From: Staphylotrichum longicolle
Taxonomy: Eukaryota; Ascomycota; Sordariomycetes; Sordariales; Chaetomiaceae
Assembly: GCA_019096155.1 (NCBI GenBank)
Contig: JAHCVI010000001.1
Coordinates: 1,922,001-1,986,000, forward strand
DNA: 64,000 nt
Direction of reading: 5' to 3'
The notes under the pieces were generated by a model that did no database searches, was not told the origin of the DNA, and worked only from the letters and a program-made list of their open reading frames with translations. The position numbers and the translations under genes are program-made. Every line of letters starts with the position of its first letter. Positions within the stretch are counted from its first letter, which is position 1. Positions 1 to 12,400 of this stretch are shown here, in pieces.

Positions 1-437
1 GCGCGCCATTCCCCGGTCTTGGCAGAGATGCAATGAAAGAGCGGGGTGGATCTCGCATTTGTTAAATCTCCCCCTCAACGTACAAACATATCTCAGGCAG
101 AAACAGCCACACTCGAACGAGAGACAAGGTGATACGATGCATTAAATTGAGTCTAGCACAGCTCTGGATACATAACGAGAGAAGGACCTGATGGTTTCTT
201 CGAGACACGGAATCTCGGACAACCGCTGGCTGTCCCATAAGCGGAGATACTTCATGAACGCGCAGGGTCCAGGCCACGGGCTGGCTTATCGATAGCGCCT
301 ATCGCCCAGCATTTCCAAGGATCTGAGTTCCGGCGACGACCTCACAAGCTTGCGTCTCCAAACACAAGTCAGTCAACCCTTTGCGCCAGCCATCGAACCC
401 GTCATCACCACGACAATCCGACAAATTCACCGCAACC
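1..437. other. Upstream region of the PRCC-type gene
   Basis: No gene is recognised here. The short open frames are not protein-like. The last 100 bases are C/A-rich with pyrimidine patches, as expected for a fungal promoter and 5' leader running into the ATG at 438. Confidence 0.5.
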
Positions 438-1667
438 ATGGGTCTGGTCGACTACTCCGATTCAGAATCCGACAGCGAAAATGGCCAACAGAAGCCGACG
501 CCCACCCCGTCTGCAGCCCCGAAGAAGCCGTTCCAGAAGCTCCTCGACCGCTCCTCAGGCGCCGGCAAGATCCTCGTGAACCTCCCGGCCGCCAGCACAA
601 CCCCTGATGCCAGCGCTGAAGACGAGCAACCACCAGCAAAGCGGGCAAAGACCTCTGGCGGAAGCAGATTCAGCAGTCTCGGCTCGTTCCTACCGCCACC
701 CAAGAAGACAGCCGCTACGGCGCCCGCAGCATCAGCGAGGACATCAGGTACAGCCCCGGCACCCGGTGTGCATCTGCGGACCGCCGCAGAGCCAGCTTTT
801 GTCAGGGGCGGTGGAAACGGCAACCCCGATGCTGATGGCGACGCCACACACTCCCTGTCCACCCCAGACGCCAAGGGCCCATCGATACCTGAAGGGCAAA
901 AGCCAGAAGAGGAGGTGAAGCTTGTGGGCAAACCGCTCATGTTCAAGCCACTCTCGGTCGCAAGGAAGAAGGCCCCTCTTAAGACCAAGAAGAAGGATAC
1001 CCCCTCCGTCGCGTCCCGCTCTGCACTCGCAAGCGCATCGACCCCACAAACGGCCCTATGACGACGACCGCGGCCACAGCGTCCAGCGCAGAGCCGCCCC
1101 AAAAGAAGAAGATATCTCTCTTCTCCATGGACAACGACGAGCCCGCCCCCGCTCCGCCCCAGCCGCCCAACAGGTACCTACGAGCCAGTCTTTACCTCCG
1201 TCCCCGACCCAACCACCCTCGACCAGGGAGACGAAGAGAGCGACGTCACATCAGCGTACCCCATCTACCAGCCCGCCCCGACCCCAACCGATCAGAACCA
1301 ACACGACGAGACCTTCTCCTCCCTCGCCGACACCCTCTCTCCCCCAGGCCCGGCGCGAGCTGTTCGGCCGCAACGGCCCCAACACCAACGCCGGCGCCCG
1401 CGCAGGCTCCCCAGGCTCGTCGGGCCTGCTGCTCCGCCCGGCGCCAAGGTCATCACCTTCGACATGGAGCGCGAGTACGCGCACAACGAGGCCCTGCGCG
1501 CGTCGGGCGCCCAGCAGGCGTACAACCCGTGCGCTCCATCGCGCCCGGCAAGCACAGCCTGCGCCAGGTCGTCAACATGGCGCAGAGCAACCAGGGCGCG
1601 CTCGAGGAGAGCTTCGCGCGGGCCAAGAGCAACCAGAGGGATGCGGCGGGGGCGGTATGGGTGGTGA
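438..1667 (+). CDS. PRCC-type protein (mitotic checkpoint / splicing-associated), frame-broken
   Basis: Members of the PRCC family carry a conserved C-terminal PRCC domain; the human protein binds MAD2B and is found with splicing factors in the nucleus. The start ATG at 438 opens with the acidic MGLVDYSDSESDSE typical of the family. A low-complexity Pro/Ala/Lys region follows, then the conserved blocks TYEPVFTSVPDP, RRELFGRNG, KVITFDMEREYAHNE, RSIAPGKHSLRQVVN and the family-typical tail ending in YGW at the stop 1665-1667. These blocks lie in different frames. I count about six one- or two-base shifts, near 1045, 1168, 1338, 1430, 1527 and 1650, most in C or G runs. Start and stop are nevertheless in the same frame, giving about 409 residues after correction. 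No intron signal explains the shifts. Family assignment is firm; the exact protein is not readable. It converges with the minus-strand gene ending at 1986. Confidence 0.8.
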
Positions 1668-1985
1668 AAGGGGAGTTTTGTATATCCTTGGGTTTGTGTG
1701 TGTGTGTGTGTGTGTTGGGGGTGGAGAGGTAGGTAGCTGCGGAAGAGTGTCACGATAGGTTTCACTGTTTAGAATGATACCCCTTAAGAATGAACGTGGA
1801 ATGTTTTGATATTCCGTTTTTTTTTTATTAAAGTCCTTTGTCTCTTCATTTGAAACCAGGACATATATATACAGGGGCCAATAAAAATATACAGTTTAAG
1901 AATAATATGTTCTCCCCTCCCCTCCCGTCCACCCCAATGGCTCAGTGTTGATTCACTGCTGCTTTATGCCATATCCGAACAAAAG
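1668..1985. other. Convergent intergenic region
   Basis: This is the 318 bp between the PRCC stop and the stop of the minus-strand gene. It is AT-rich compared with its surroundings, with T-rich and A-rich runs and a tatatata stretch near 1864-1871, consistent with shared 3'-end formation. No gene is seen. Confidence 0.6.
1695..1714. repeat. (TG)10 microsatellite
   Basis: An uninterrupted TG dinucleotide run just after the PRCC stop codon, presumably in the 3' UTR. It is followed by AT-rich sequence with T runs (1819-1826) that may hold 3'-end signals for the two converging genes. Confidence 0.9.
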
Positions 1986-4088
1986 TCAACACATCTCAAC
2001 CCCGCCCATCTTCCCCTTCCCAAACATCAAAAACCCCCACTCGCCTCTCGTGATCGGCGAGATGTCGTCGTACCCGTTCGGCGTCATCGGGCCCACCCTC
2101 TCCTCGGGCTGTGTCTGTGTCTGTGTCTGCAGCTGCTGCTGCGGCAGTGGGCTCAACGGCCCGCCCCCGTGCAGCATCTCGTCGATGGAGATGCCATTGC
2201 AGTTGGCGGCCGCCGTCCAGCGGACGTTGGCGAAGGACTTGATCGCGCTGTGCGGGCGCGCCGTCAGCTCCTCCTCCTCCTCCTCCTCGTCGTCGTCGTC
2301 CTGTCCTTGCTGGCCCTTCTCGGTCGGGTGTTGTCGGTGCTGCTGGTGGTGGTGTGATGGCTTGGAGCCCTTGGAATCGGATAGTCGCTTGGAGCCGGCC
2401 GCGGCGGGCTTGTCAAAGGTGGTCTGCAGCCTCAGCGCGAGGGAGCGGCCCTTGGGCGGGGGGCTGAGCTTGGGCGTCGTGCGGCGGAGGTCGGCCAGTT
2501 GGGACTCGCTCGGTCGGGGCCACAGGTCTGTTGGGGGCCGGGATGAGGTTGGTGGAGGAGGGGGCGGCGATGGGGGAGGGGCTAGGATCTCGACCACCGC
2601 TGTGGTTGTTGTGGCGGGATGGGAGCGTAGGGGGTGGATTTCGACGGGCGGCAAGACGTCGTTTTGGATCTGAATCTCGCGGTACCACGCTTCGATCGCG
2701 TCAAGCTCGGATTCGTCGTCCCGGTCCAGATCGGTGTTAGAGAACAAGATCTCCTTGTCGAGGGCCGCGGCCAAATCGGACACCGCAGAGTCCATTTCCG
2801 GTTCAGGTTGTTCCGCGTCGTGATCCTCAGGCCCTTGTCTGCTTGGCAGTGCCATGCCCATCCTCTTCGTCACAGGCCGCCCCATATCTTCAGACTCCCA
2901 GTCGCTCTCAGCAAGCGGCCACGCCGGCGTCGGGTCGACATCATTCTCGACACCACTCTCCCTCCCGGCGCCTCCATACGCCCGCTCGTACATGCGGCAG
3001 ACGTCGGCCAAAGCTCCGTCATTGACTGGGTCAAGCCAGCGGTATGCGGCCAAGAGCGCGCTTTTGCGTAGGGCTCGGCGGCCGTTTGCGAGGAAGAAGC
3101 GGCGCAGCTCGTCGACTGCGTCTTCGAGGCGGCAATGAGCCTTGTTACGGGCGTATGCCTGGAGCGCTGTGCGGAACGTGTAGATGTGGTCCAGTGACAA
3201 GAGAGTGAGGTGGTCTGATGAGAAGAGCGCTTCGTTTTGGGCGGTTGATTTTAGAATGAGATCGACTGGGAGCCCAAGCGTGGAAGGGGAGACGGCTTCT
3301 GGGAGCCAGCTGGGACTGTTGGGACGTGTCAGGATTCTCGTCGACTAGATAGTGCCGCGGGCCAACGGTACATACTCTAACTTGAACTTCTTGGCCGCCC
3401 TTTCGAGGGCCTGAGCGAGAGCCTTCTCTTCCCGTGGGCTCAACGGGTGCGTGTAGACGAGTTTCATCCCAAACTGGGCCGATTCCTGAACGCTGGCGCG
3501 GGACACTGCGCCGTTTCGGTTCGACCCCAAAGACGACGACGACATGACTGAGAATGGAGTAGCTGGTGTCACGGGCACACTCCCGTATGCCGTTGGACTG
3601 CCCGGCCATCGTACCCGCTGGCTGAATGTGGAATCGACGGTCGATGCCGAGGAGACTGTGGAGGCTGAGAATGCCGAAGCCTCGCTGAAAGCGGGTGAAA
3701 CGGTGCCATTGCGGAGCTGGTCCAGATGAACGTGAACTATCCTCTCCCGTATTTGCCCTTCCCCCGAGTTGTTCGGCCGGACGAGCTGCTTGAGGGCTTC
3801 TATCCTCGAAATGGCCGGAAAGGTAGGCCTTGAAGGCGTGCTGGAGGCTGAGACGGGAAGTGACCCAGGGCCAGGGGTAAACGTCGGGGAGGCAATCGGC
3901 GAAGTCGGTAGCTGGTAGTCCCGACGGACAACCAAGAGGGTGATGTGCGCGGCTTTCCTTCCTAGGCGCCTGGACGCATATTCCAGCGCCTCATTGACGT
4001 GACTCGGAAGGTGGTGGCCGTCGGCAACTGAGGGACCGGCCTCGAGGGGCGAGGAGATGCGACCCCTTAGACACGGAGAGGAGGACAT
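1986..4088 (-). CDS. Fungal protein of unknown function, 680 aa
   Basis: I do not recognise a named family and assign no function. Two exons, 4088-3376 and 3315-1986, join through a 60 bp intron (donor GTATGT, branch CTGAC, acceptor CAG) to an unbroken 680-residue frame. The N-terminal part has an ordered block (HVNEALEYASRRLGRKAAH, then VVRRDYQLP) followed by a Ser/Thr-rich linker. The middle has a helical globular region (residues about 260-350, with ARNKAHCRLEDAVDELRRFF and KSALLAAYRWLDP). The C-terminal third is low-complexity, with Pro runs, a His-rich patch and a D/E run. It ends in what looks like a conserved motif, MTPNGYDDISPITRGEWGF. I see no signal peptide or membrane segment. The architecture suggests a cytoplasmic or nuclear regulatory or scaffold protein; that is inference. 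Its promoter lies in the 2.4 kb gap to its right. Confidence 0.85.
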
Positions 4089-6486
4089 GTTGAAGGCTTA
4101 AACCGAGTGTTGGCACACAGACAGAAATGGAGTGACAAGGCCCGGAGGTGGGCTAGTATGGGGTAGAGTTATGAGGACAAGACCGCTCGTTTCCAAACAG
4201 CAGCCAAGTGATGGGTATGCTTGAAGGATGACCCAGTTGGCCGGGTGTGGGTATGAGTGTAGGTGTGGGTGGTGTCTGACGGCCTCAGAGCCTCAAACTC
4301 CAGTGCTTCAGGATGAAAACCAAGACAAACAGGCCGGATATAAACGAAACTTGCTGCATACCATCTGGCATGGCATCCCAAGGTCTTGTTTCAAGACCCG
4401 ATTTGGACACACGGCCGGGACTAGGAAACATGCAAACTGGTGTTTCCAAACAAAGAACGAAACAATGGCAGGCCCGTAATGAAAGGGGACGTGATGCCAG
4501 CCTAAGCCGAAAAAAAGACTGGGCGGCTACCAGCCGTGATGAACAACAAAAAAGATGAAACAAGACACCGCTGGGTGGTGTATGGGTTTCACGTCGTTGC
4601 ACAGCAAAGGCCCGCCCCGACGGGTCCGTCCAAAATAAGTATCATCTCATCACCGTGTTTTCCCCGCGTGGAGTGTGTGCCTGCGCGGTGTGCGTTGCGG
4701 GATGCTGTTGGCCATGGTCTTTGGGCGACGAGGCGTCATGCACGTTGTGTGATGTGTGACAAGTCCCGGGAAAGGAAGCAGCCTCTGCAATAGCGTCGCA
4801 GTGGACAAGGGTTGGTCGGCAAGGTGTGGCCTGTGGGTGGGTGACCGCCCAGCCCGCCCCGCATAGCTCTTTTGATGGTGAAGGTGAAGGAGTTGAAGAG
4901 GCACAGATCTCCGTTTGTGATGAGGTCGTCTTCATCAGACGGTTGAACAGTGATTGAATATCACAGAGCTCATGACCTGATTGCAGCAAAATAAATTCAC
5001 ATCGTCACCATATGATGGTCAAACGAGAGGAACTTGAGCAGAGGTCCGGGATCCCTGCACCAGGCTGATGTGACGAGCGACGAGCAACGAGCAACACCCC
5101 ACAAAGAACAACTGAAGAAGAAGCGACTGAAGAAACCCGGTCAGCCTGTCCAGGTCCGGCGGTTAACGCCCCATGTCCCCTGGACGAGCTATTTCAGGCC
5201 CCACTCATTCCAGCCTGTCATCTCCCGCGGGGTATTCGTGCACAGACCATTCGGGGTCTTTCCCGTAACGTTATCAGGCTAAGCTTCTCTCGGATCTCGT
5301 CAATCCCGCCAATCCCGCCAATCCAATGGCCAGGCGTTTAAACTGGGGGCCTGTGAGCAGCCAAGCAGCCAACGACATCACAGCACGAGGGGAGCAGCTA
5401 TTTTTATTCCAACAGCTCGCCATCGCCGATTTGCCCTCTTTTCCTCTGTTGCTGTTCGGGATCTGATCTTCGAAGATGCAGTTTCTGATCTTGAAAAAGC
5501 AGCCAGTCAGCTCAAACGGAAAGCATCCGCAAGCCACTTCCCAGCCTAAGGTAGCGGTGGCTTCTATTGTTTCAGAATCGTCTCTCAACGGGAACTTCGG
5601 GGCGAAGAGGAAAGCACAGAGACGATTTCCGTGCTCCCCTTTCTGCAGCCAGCAGTTGCTCAAGTCCTTCCGAGAAAAGCAGAGTGCGATATTTCATCCA
5701 TGGATGTTTTGCATGACTCGATGCTGCCTAGACTCCTCAGTTACCTCTGCCCAGGCCATGACTTGACCCACGACCCGACGACCGCCAGAAAAACCAAAAC
5801 CCAGCAATCAACACTTTGAGAAAAAAAGCCAATGTCAGCCCAGCCACGCCTCCCATGCCCCAGTAGCCGGCCATCCATCTATGAAAACCCTCCCTCCCAA
5901 ACGGTGCAATCAATCTAATAAACAATACAAGTGGTCCGCCCAACCTAACCGTGACCGGACCGGACCCAAACCCTTTCCTCTATCCGTTCCGAGATTCTCC
6001 GTTGCCTTGAGTCAAGGAGAAGCCCGCCCTTATCATCGGGCCGTGTTGAGAATGCAAATCATGAATGCTCAGTGTCCATATTAATCCCTGGTTTTCTCCC
6101 CAGACGCCGCCGCACCAAGGACAAAATGACGCCTTCCGTGTTGTGCTCGTGTTGCCGCACCCAAAGCACCCCCTGAAATCTGAAATCTGAATGAAATCTG
6201 GCCCCCCTTGAACGCTTTCCCGGCAAGAAGCTTGCCGAACCTTCCCTGATTGTGGTCGTAGTCGTAAACTCGTTGTGTCATCATGTCCCATGTGTATCGC
6301 CGTGACGCCCTTCGACGAGCGCGCAAAGAAAGGCGGCGCTTGAGAGCCGCAAAATCGTAATGGTGGACGCCCGTATTGCATTGCCGCCTTCCTTACACTT
6401 CTCCTCCCCTCGCTTCGCTCGCTCCCAGTTCGTCGAGCTGGGCAAGCCACGCCGGCGAATTCTCCCAGTCTGCAGGGACCCGGTCA
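4089..6486. other. Intergenic region, 2.4 kb
   Basis: It lies between the start of the unknown-function gene and the 3' end of the ubiquitin protease, both on the minus strand, so it should hold the promoter and leader of the first and the terminator of the second. Open frames here lack codon bias, similarity or paired splice sites. No RNA gene or mobile element was recognised. Confidence 0.5.
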
Positions 6487-9400
6487 TCAGCCGGCCGTGT
6501 TGCTCGATGCGACACTCGAGTCGTCGCTGTAATACATACCCGAGCCGTCTTCCTCGTCATCGACGGTCATGAGCCCCGCCAGTGTCTCCAAGACGTCTGT
6601 TTCATTGTTAGTACCTGTTTTCCTGACGATTGAGGAAACGGGCTCTGATCGCAGGAGCATGCAATTACTTACTCTGGCTGAGTTGCATGAAAGCCTGCGC
6701 CTCCTCATCCTCCACCGGCTCCTTGAGATTGAAGTACCTGCTGCACTGCTTGACCACTCTCTGCAGGCCACCAACGGACCTCTCCGTCACTTCAGAGTCG
6801 CGTTGCGTGAAGTGCTCCCGCAGATAGCAGAGGCAGCGCATTCCTAGTGCTCGGGCCGTCAGCCTCATCTTCTCGGTCAGCACCCGCTCCTCCTCCGACT
6901 CCTCATTGTCGGATGGCCGGAAATTGCGGTACTGAAAGATCTTTTCTTGCAAGAACATCTCTGTCTCGTCGATGACTGCTGTGCCAAAGAAACCCAGCAA
7001 GGTGGGTGCCCATTCCGGCACGTTCTCGAGACCGGCCAACATGACTTGATGCGCCGTCTCTCCTGACCTCTCTCGTGGGCCATCAAACGTCTCTCGGAAG
7101 AAGCTCAGAAACGCCCTCCCTTCGAGGTTTTGCAGACACGTGCATTGTTGCGAGACGTGCTTGACTAGCGAATTGATAAGATCCGCATCGCTCGCGAATC
7201 GGCAGAAAACCGAGCCGGCACGCAGGTAAGGCACGACGTTGGCGTCGAACTGCCCGGTGATTCGATGGATAAGCGTGTGGTACACACCGTTCTCCATCTG
7301 GCGGCTCTGCTTGATCAGGTTACCAATGATCGAGTGAGTTGAGGCTGGGTTCTGGGCAATTGAGATGAGCCTGTCCACAAAGGTGTTGACGGGAATGGTT
7401 CTAGGACCCATCTGATGAATGATATCGGTTTCCGCCTTCGTGACGTCGAATGGCTGGCTCAAGTCCGCGTTGAGCTTGACTCGCTCTCTGGCGTGGGGTA
7501 CGCCGGTTGGGTGGCCACCGGCGCTGTACGTGAGCCGCACGTTGGCCAGCAAGAAGTCCAGAAGCGCGATGATCGTCTCGTACGACGGTGGTCGGTTTGG
7601 TAATCTCCTTGATACCACACTCACCATTTTGACGAACTGGGGCGATAGGAACGCTTCTGCGTGGGTGTCCGCCCACACAATCCACAAGAGCCACTTGAGG
7701 AAATGCTGCTGCTGCAGGAAGGCCGCCAGTTCATGACGTCCCAGCCTGACGAAGGACAGCATAAAGTTAAAAACTTCATGCCATGAGCGCAGATTCAAGT
7801 GGAAACCCTGCCACAGCAGATCGAAAATGCGCATCATGCCCGCGATGACAGTCGGTTGAGGGTCGAAATCATCCTCATCCTCCTCATCATCTCCATCCAG
7901 AGCTGGCACGCCGTACTGCGTCGGCACTCGAGCCTTGATGAGCTGAAGAACCTGAATCACAAACGTGCCCGTCGCCTGCCGAACATCCTCGTCGATGTTC
8001 CTCTGTAGCAGCATTCGAAGAGTGAAGCCGTAGCGGCTGAAGTAGTCATAGACGGCAAGGCTGCAGTGAGCGCAGTTCTCGACCATGGTCTGGATTCGAC
8101 CAATGAGATTGTGAAAGTCCGGGATGTCCTTTGTGCGCGACGCAACCTGGTCAAGGTGGCTGAGAGCCATCGTAAGAGCCTGCATCTCGAGAGCATGGTC
8201 GGGTGAGCAACCGCCCGAATGTAAGCTTTTCAGCTGGTAAAGAGCCAAGCAGACAAACTGAACCTGAGACGGATCAAACAGGCAATGTCTCCGAAGCAGC
8301 CAGGCGTTCTCATCGTGAATGTACTCGTTGATGTCGTAAGGAACCTCAACGCTCAGTGGGGCTGCCCGTCCGGAGCATTGCAGAGCCGCTTGTTTCCTGG
8401 AGAGTGACGATGATCTCTGGTAAAACAACATGTAGGCGCTGTACTGCTTCTCAAAGATTGTGTTGCTTGCCTGGAACTGTGACTGGTAATCTGGACCCCC
8501 AAAGCAAGAGTTCGCCATGGAGGTTGGATCCCAGGGGCTGACGGTCTCATCATTGAACTCAACCCATGTCTGTGTGTCGCCTTCCGATGGCCGCTCCCGA
8601 ATGTATGAATAGTAGTGTCCTGACTCGGCTGTTCCGGTGTGGACGAGAACCCCAACAAGCTCGAAGATGTCTTCGGGCTCATCTCCGGCAGGGTCGCTAA
8701 GATGGTCGATGGTGTACGGACGCATGTCAATCTTGTCCGGGAACGCAAAGTAGTCGTTGATCTTGTTCCGCTGCATGGTTCTGAGGTTGAAATCAAAGCG
8801 CTTCAGGTGGAAGATGAGATTATCCGGAATATCTTTGAGACATGCCCTGTACCGGCAGTTAGCGTCAGTCGGTGAAGAGCGCGAGAGACGGCGTCCACAA
8901 ACCTCTTGACAGCATCGACGTGACGGTCGCAGGTAGAGCACTTGTACTTGTTGTCTGTCTTCTGTGAGTACGAGAGAAGTAACGAGCTGTGAAGAACACG
9001 GAAGACATACCACCCTCCATAATTTCACCATCGACGTAGGCCTGCAGGCTTTCCTGCAGAGAGCTCTTCCCTTTGATGTCGCATTGAATCGCTGAGAACG
9101 GCTCAAGCCTCTCAGACACGTGTTCGCATTCTTGCGAGCGGACTTGTTGGACGAGCTGGCCGCCGAAAAAGGAACGGAAGCGATTCTTCTCCTCGCTCGT
9201 CAGGAATTGCCCCTCCCAGCGGTCGAACAGGAGATTGTAGAACTCATCGACATCCATCTGGATGACAACATCGATTTGCGTGTCTTCGTACGTCTTGATG
9301 CTGGCGACACACTCGTCGGGATTGATGAACGGGCGGACACTGTCCTGCAGAAACCCGAAGAGCTTTTGTGTCTGAAAAAGCAGGCTCTGACTGTACTGGC

Positions 9401-12400
9401 GATCCCGGACGGTGGCCCCCAGCATAAACTCGCGAAAGTCGACGTTCATGAACAGCTGCGTCAACAAAGAGTTGAAGTAGCAAGTGTTGGATAGGTTCCG
9501 GAGGCCAGGATAGCCGCACGGCGCTCTGATGGCCTTTGCCCTCTCGAATTGCTGAGGAAGCTCATACGCATAGAAGTCGCCTGACAGGTCAGCAAGATAT
9601 ACCCCAACCAATCTCCGCATGGCATCACTCACCACTTTCTTGATCCGGATAAACTGGGACCAAGTCGTCCATGTCTTCAAGGAGCCACATCAGCTGGGTT
9701 GGGTCGTCCTTGACAAGAGTAAAGATAATCTCCATGAGCCAGCCCCGCGTTTGAGGACAAGCTACCGGGCGGCCGGGTCCGAATTCCCTTGCGGCTTCCT
9801 CGCGCGGCGGGAAAAGGTGCTTCCAGAAGATTTTGCGACCAACACCCCTGCAGACGAGTCAGCTCGAAGTCTCTCCTTGTTCGGCACTAAATCACATATA
9901 CTGACCTCGCCGCGAACACGTTTCGGCTGGCTCGGTCAGTACTTTTGCAGACGATAGCATGCAAAAGACGAATGAGACCAGCCGCAACAACGTCAACTTT
10001 GGCAGGCCGGGTCAGGTCCTGAAGCACAAGTTAGGATCCAACGCTTAGGAAGGTTTCAGGGATCACCAGCGTACCTCAGACGTCGTGTAGTTCAAAAGCA
10101 AGCTAAACCAGTCATCGGAGAGCTGCTCGAGATCGATCGTTTCGGGCTGCGCTTCTTGTAATGTCTGGAGCATGTCGTAACACAGTTCGAGAACTTCTGC
10201 AGAGGTTCCAGCGCTGGAGACCGCTGGTCCCACTAGGCGCGAGATCAGGGCCCAGAAGAAGTCCCTCAGTTTCTGAATGGTAGGAGTCGTCGCTGGGGGG
10301 CTATGGATGAACAATTCTCAGAACCCATGCAATCAAGAAGCGGCAAGAATAGAAGGCGTGAGAGCGTCCGTACCTTTCACCTTCGGCAACTGTGACAGTC
10401 TTCTGGCGAATGAGCAGTGCAGTGTTCTGTCTGACTGCAGCTCGTGGGTCGTTGAGAAGAAGATTTTCGAAAATCCCAGGAACTTCAGGGTGGACGCAGA
10501 AGGCTGCCATGAAGCTATCGCTCATAGAGCAAGAACCCAGAATGCTTTGCAGGCAGAGCGACACGTGCTTGGTAGCGTTCTTTGTGGTGTTTGCGGAGAC
10601 GGCGACCGAAAGGATAGCTAACAAGCGGCCAAACAAGGGCGGGTCAAGAAACTGAGCCGTTGACGCAGGAAGCTCGGGATCTACCCAGCCTACATTAGTA
10701 CTTGAGGTCAGGGAACGATGCTAGGCTCGATGAACAGTTACCTCCAAGAAGAGAAACAAACAACTCCACGAGAGCAGAAACAAGCTCAATTTGGAGCTCC
10801 CGGTTCGGGCACTGAGCGGCAACCTGAGTATCCGAGATTGCCATGACGACAAGAGACATGGCTCGCGTCAAAGAGGCTGCGCGCAAAGTAGAACCCCCGC
10901 CTGGCTCGGGAAGCAGGTCAATGACCCCAGAGGTTGTGTACTTTGGCTGGCAGGAGCCGAGATACTCTCTGAGGGCATGAACCGCATACAGCGACTTGAA
11001 TGGTTGACCCAGAGGGAAGATGTCCGTATGAGAGAGCAAAGGATTGTCGATGGCTTTCAGGACGTTCTCGTCAGTGGGGAGCTTGACCAAAAAGCCATAA
11101 ATCTACAAACACGATCGTCAGTAATCACGTCCATAGCAGAAAAAGTACAAACAGGGATCTTCACCTCGCGAGCGAGCTTTTGTTCCATGGAAAGGTATTC
11201 CCATAACTCGTCGAAATGGCTCAAAATCTCGACCTCTACCGGAGAAGCGCCCTGGGGAACTCTCGGCGACGCAGGGGCCTCAGGCTCCTTTTTGACCAGG
11301 ATGATGCCGTTGTGGATTTGCAGGTCCTCGAGAGATTTGCAAATGTCGCTTTCCTGTGGGACAAAGGGCCGACCGCGATAGTAGATGCGATAGCTCTCGA
11401 AACCTGTGGCTTCTCGCAGGCTTGCAAGCAGCGATGCGGCGGTGTTGCGCTTGCCAATGTTCAGGGGCATGACCATGGTCTGGCTGTCGCCATCAAATGA
11501 CTGGAACTTCAGCTCTGCCGACTCACCTTCGACGTCCCTTGGGGAGTCGAGAATCAGCGACCTCATGTCGGGCGCAGAAAACTCCGGTCTCTCTTGATGA
11601 AGATGGTGGAACTCTCGCAAGATGGCCAGGGACCGGACGAACAAAAGTTCCTGCTCATGAATCTGCTGATCCGTAGCAACCAGCACCATGGAGTCGCCGT
11701 CACTGGTCGCAGTGCCATCAGCGAAGGCTTTTAGCCTTGACGCTGCTGAGGAGAGCTGATCAAGGCAGCGAGCAACAAGGGCCAGATGCACTTTCCGCGC
11801 TCTGTAGTGGGAAAATGACTGGATGGATCGGCTCTCAATGTAGACGTCATGAACCAGCGTTTGAATCGCTCGCTGCTCGACTGTGCCTGTCGGCGCGGTC
11901 AAGGCCATCCGCCACAGCATCTCGATTCCGGAGTGGCGGGGGTTGTCGTCGTCGTCAAGCACAATGCTGGCCGCGTCGTTCACCAGGGGTATGACGCTCT
12001 CACGAACAAAATCAAGGGTTCCCAGGCAGAAAAGCCCGGGGTCCAGAGCAGGAAGATATTCGGCAAAGCAGGTTGACGTAAAGGGGTTGCCGCCCTGGCT
12101 CCGCTTCATGGCGATGGTCAGAATCTGCCAAGCAACGTCGCGGTCCTCCTGGCACGCAGCTTCTGAGCCAACAAGATGGTCCCAAAGCTTTTTTCCAAGC
12201 TCCGTGGTGATGGATAAAGGCTCCTGAAATATTAACGACATGAGGAGCTCCTTGCGAGGAGCGTTCTGGGCCCCACTGATGACGGCGGGGAAGCCGGCTG
12301 CTCGTGCGGCAGGAACTGCAGCTGCAAGCTCGTCGATCAGGAGTCTCGTCAGATCATGCGCGGAAGCCAACTCATGCAGGTCCCGACCGTGGTAGAAACG

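Noticed and set aside
438..1667. Calling the PRCC gene a pseudogene
   Set aside because: Conserved residues are preserved across every break and other probably essential genes here show the same kind of one-base errors, so it is kept as a gene with doubtful consensus.
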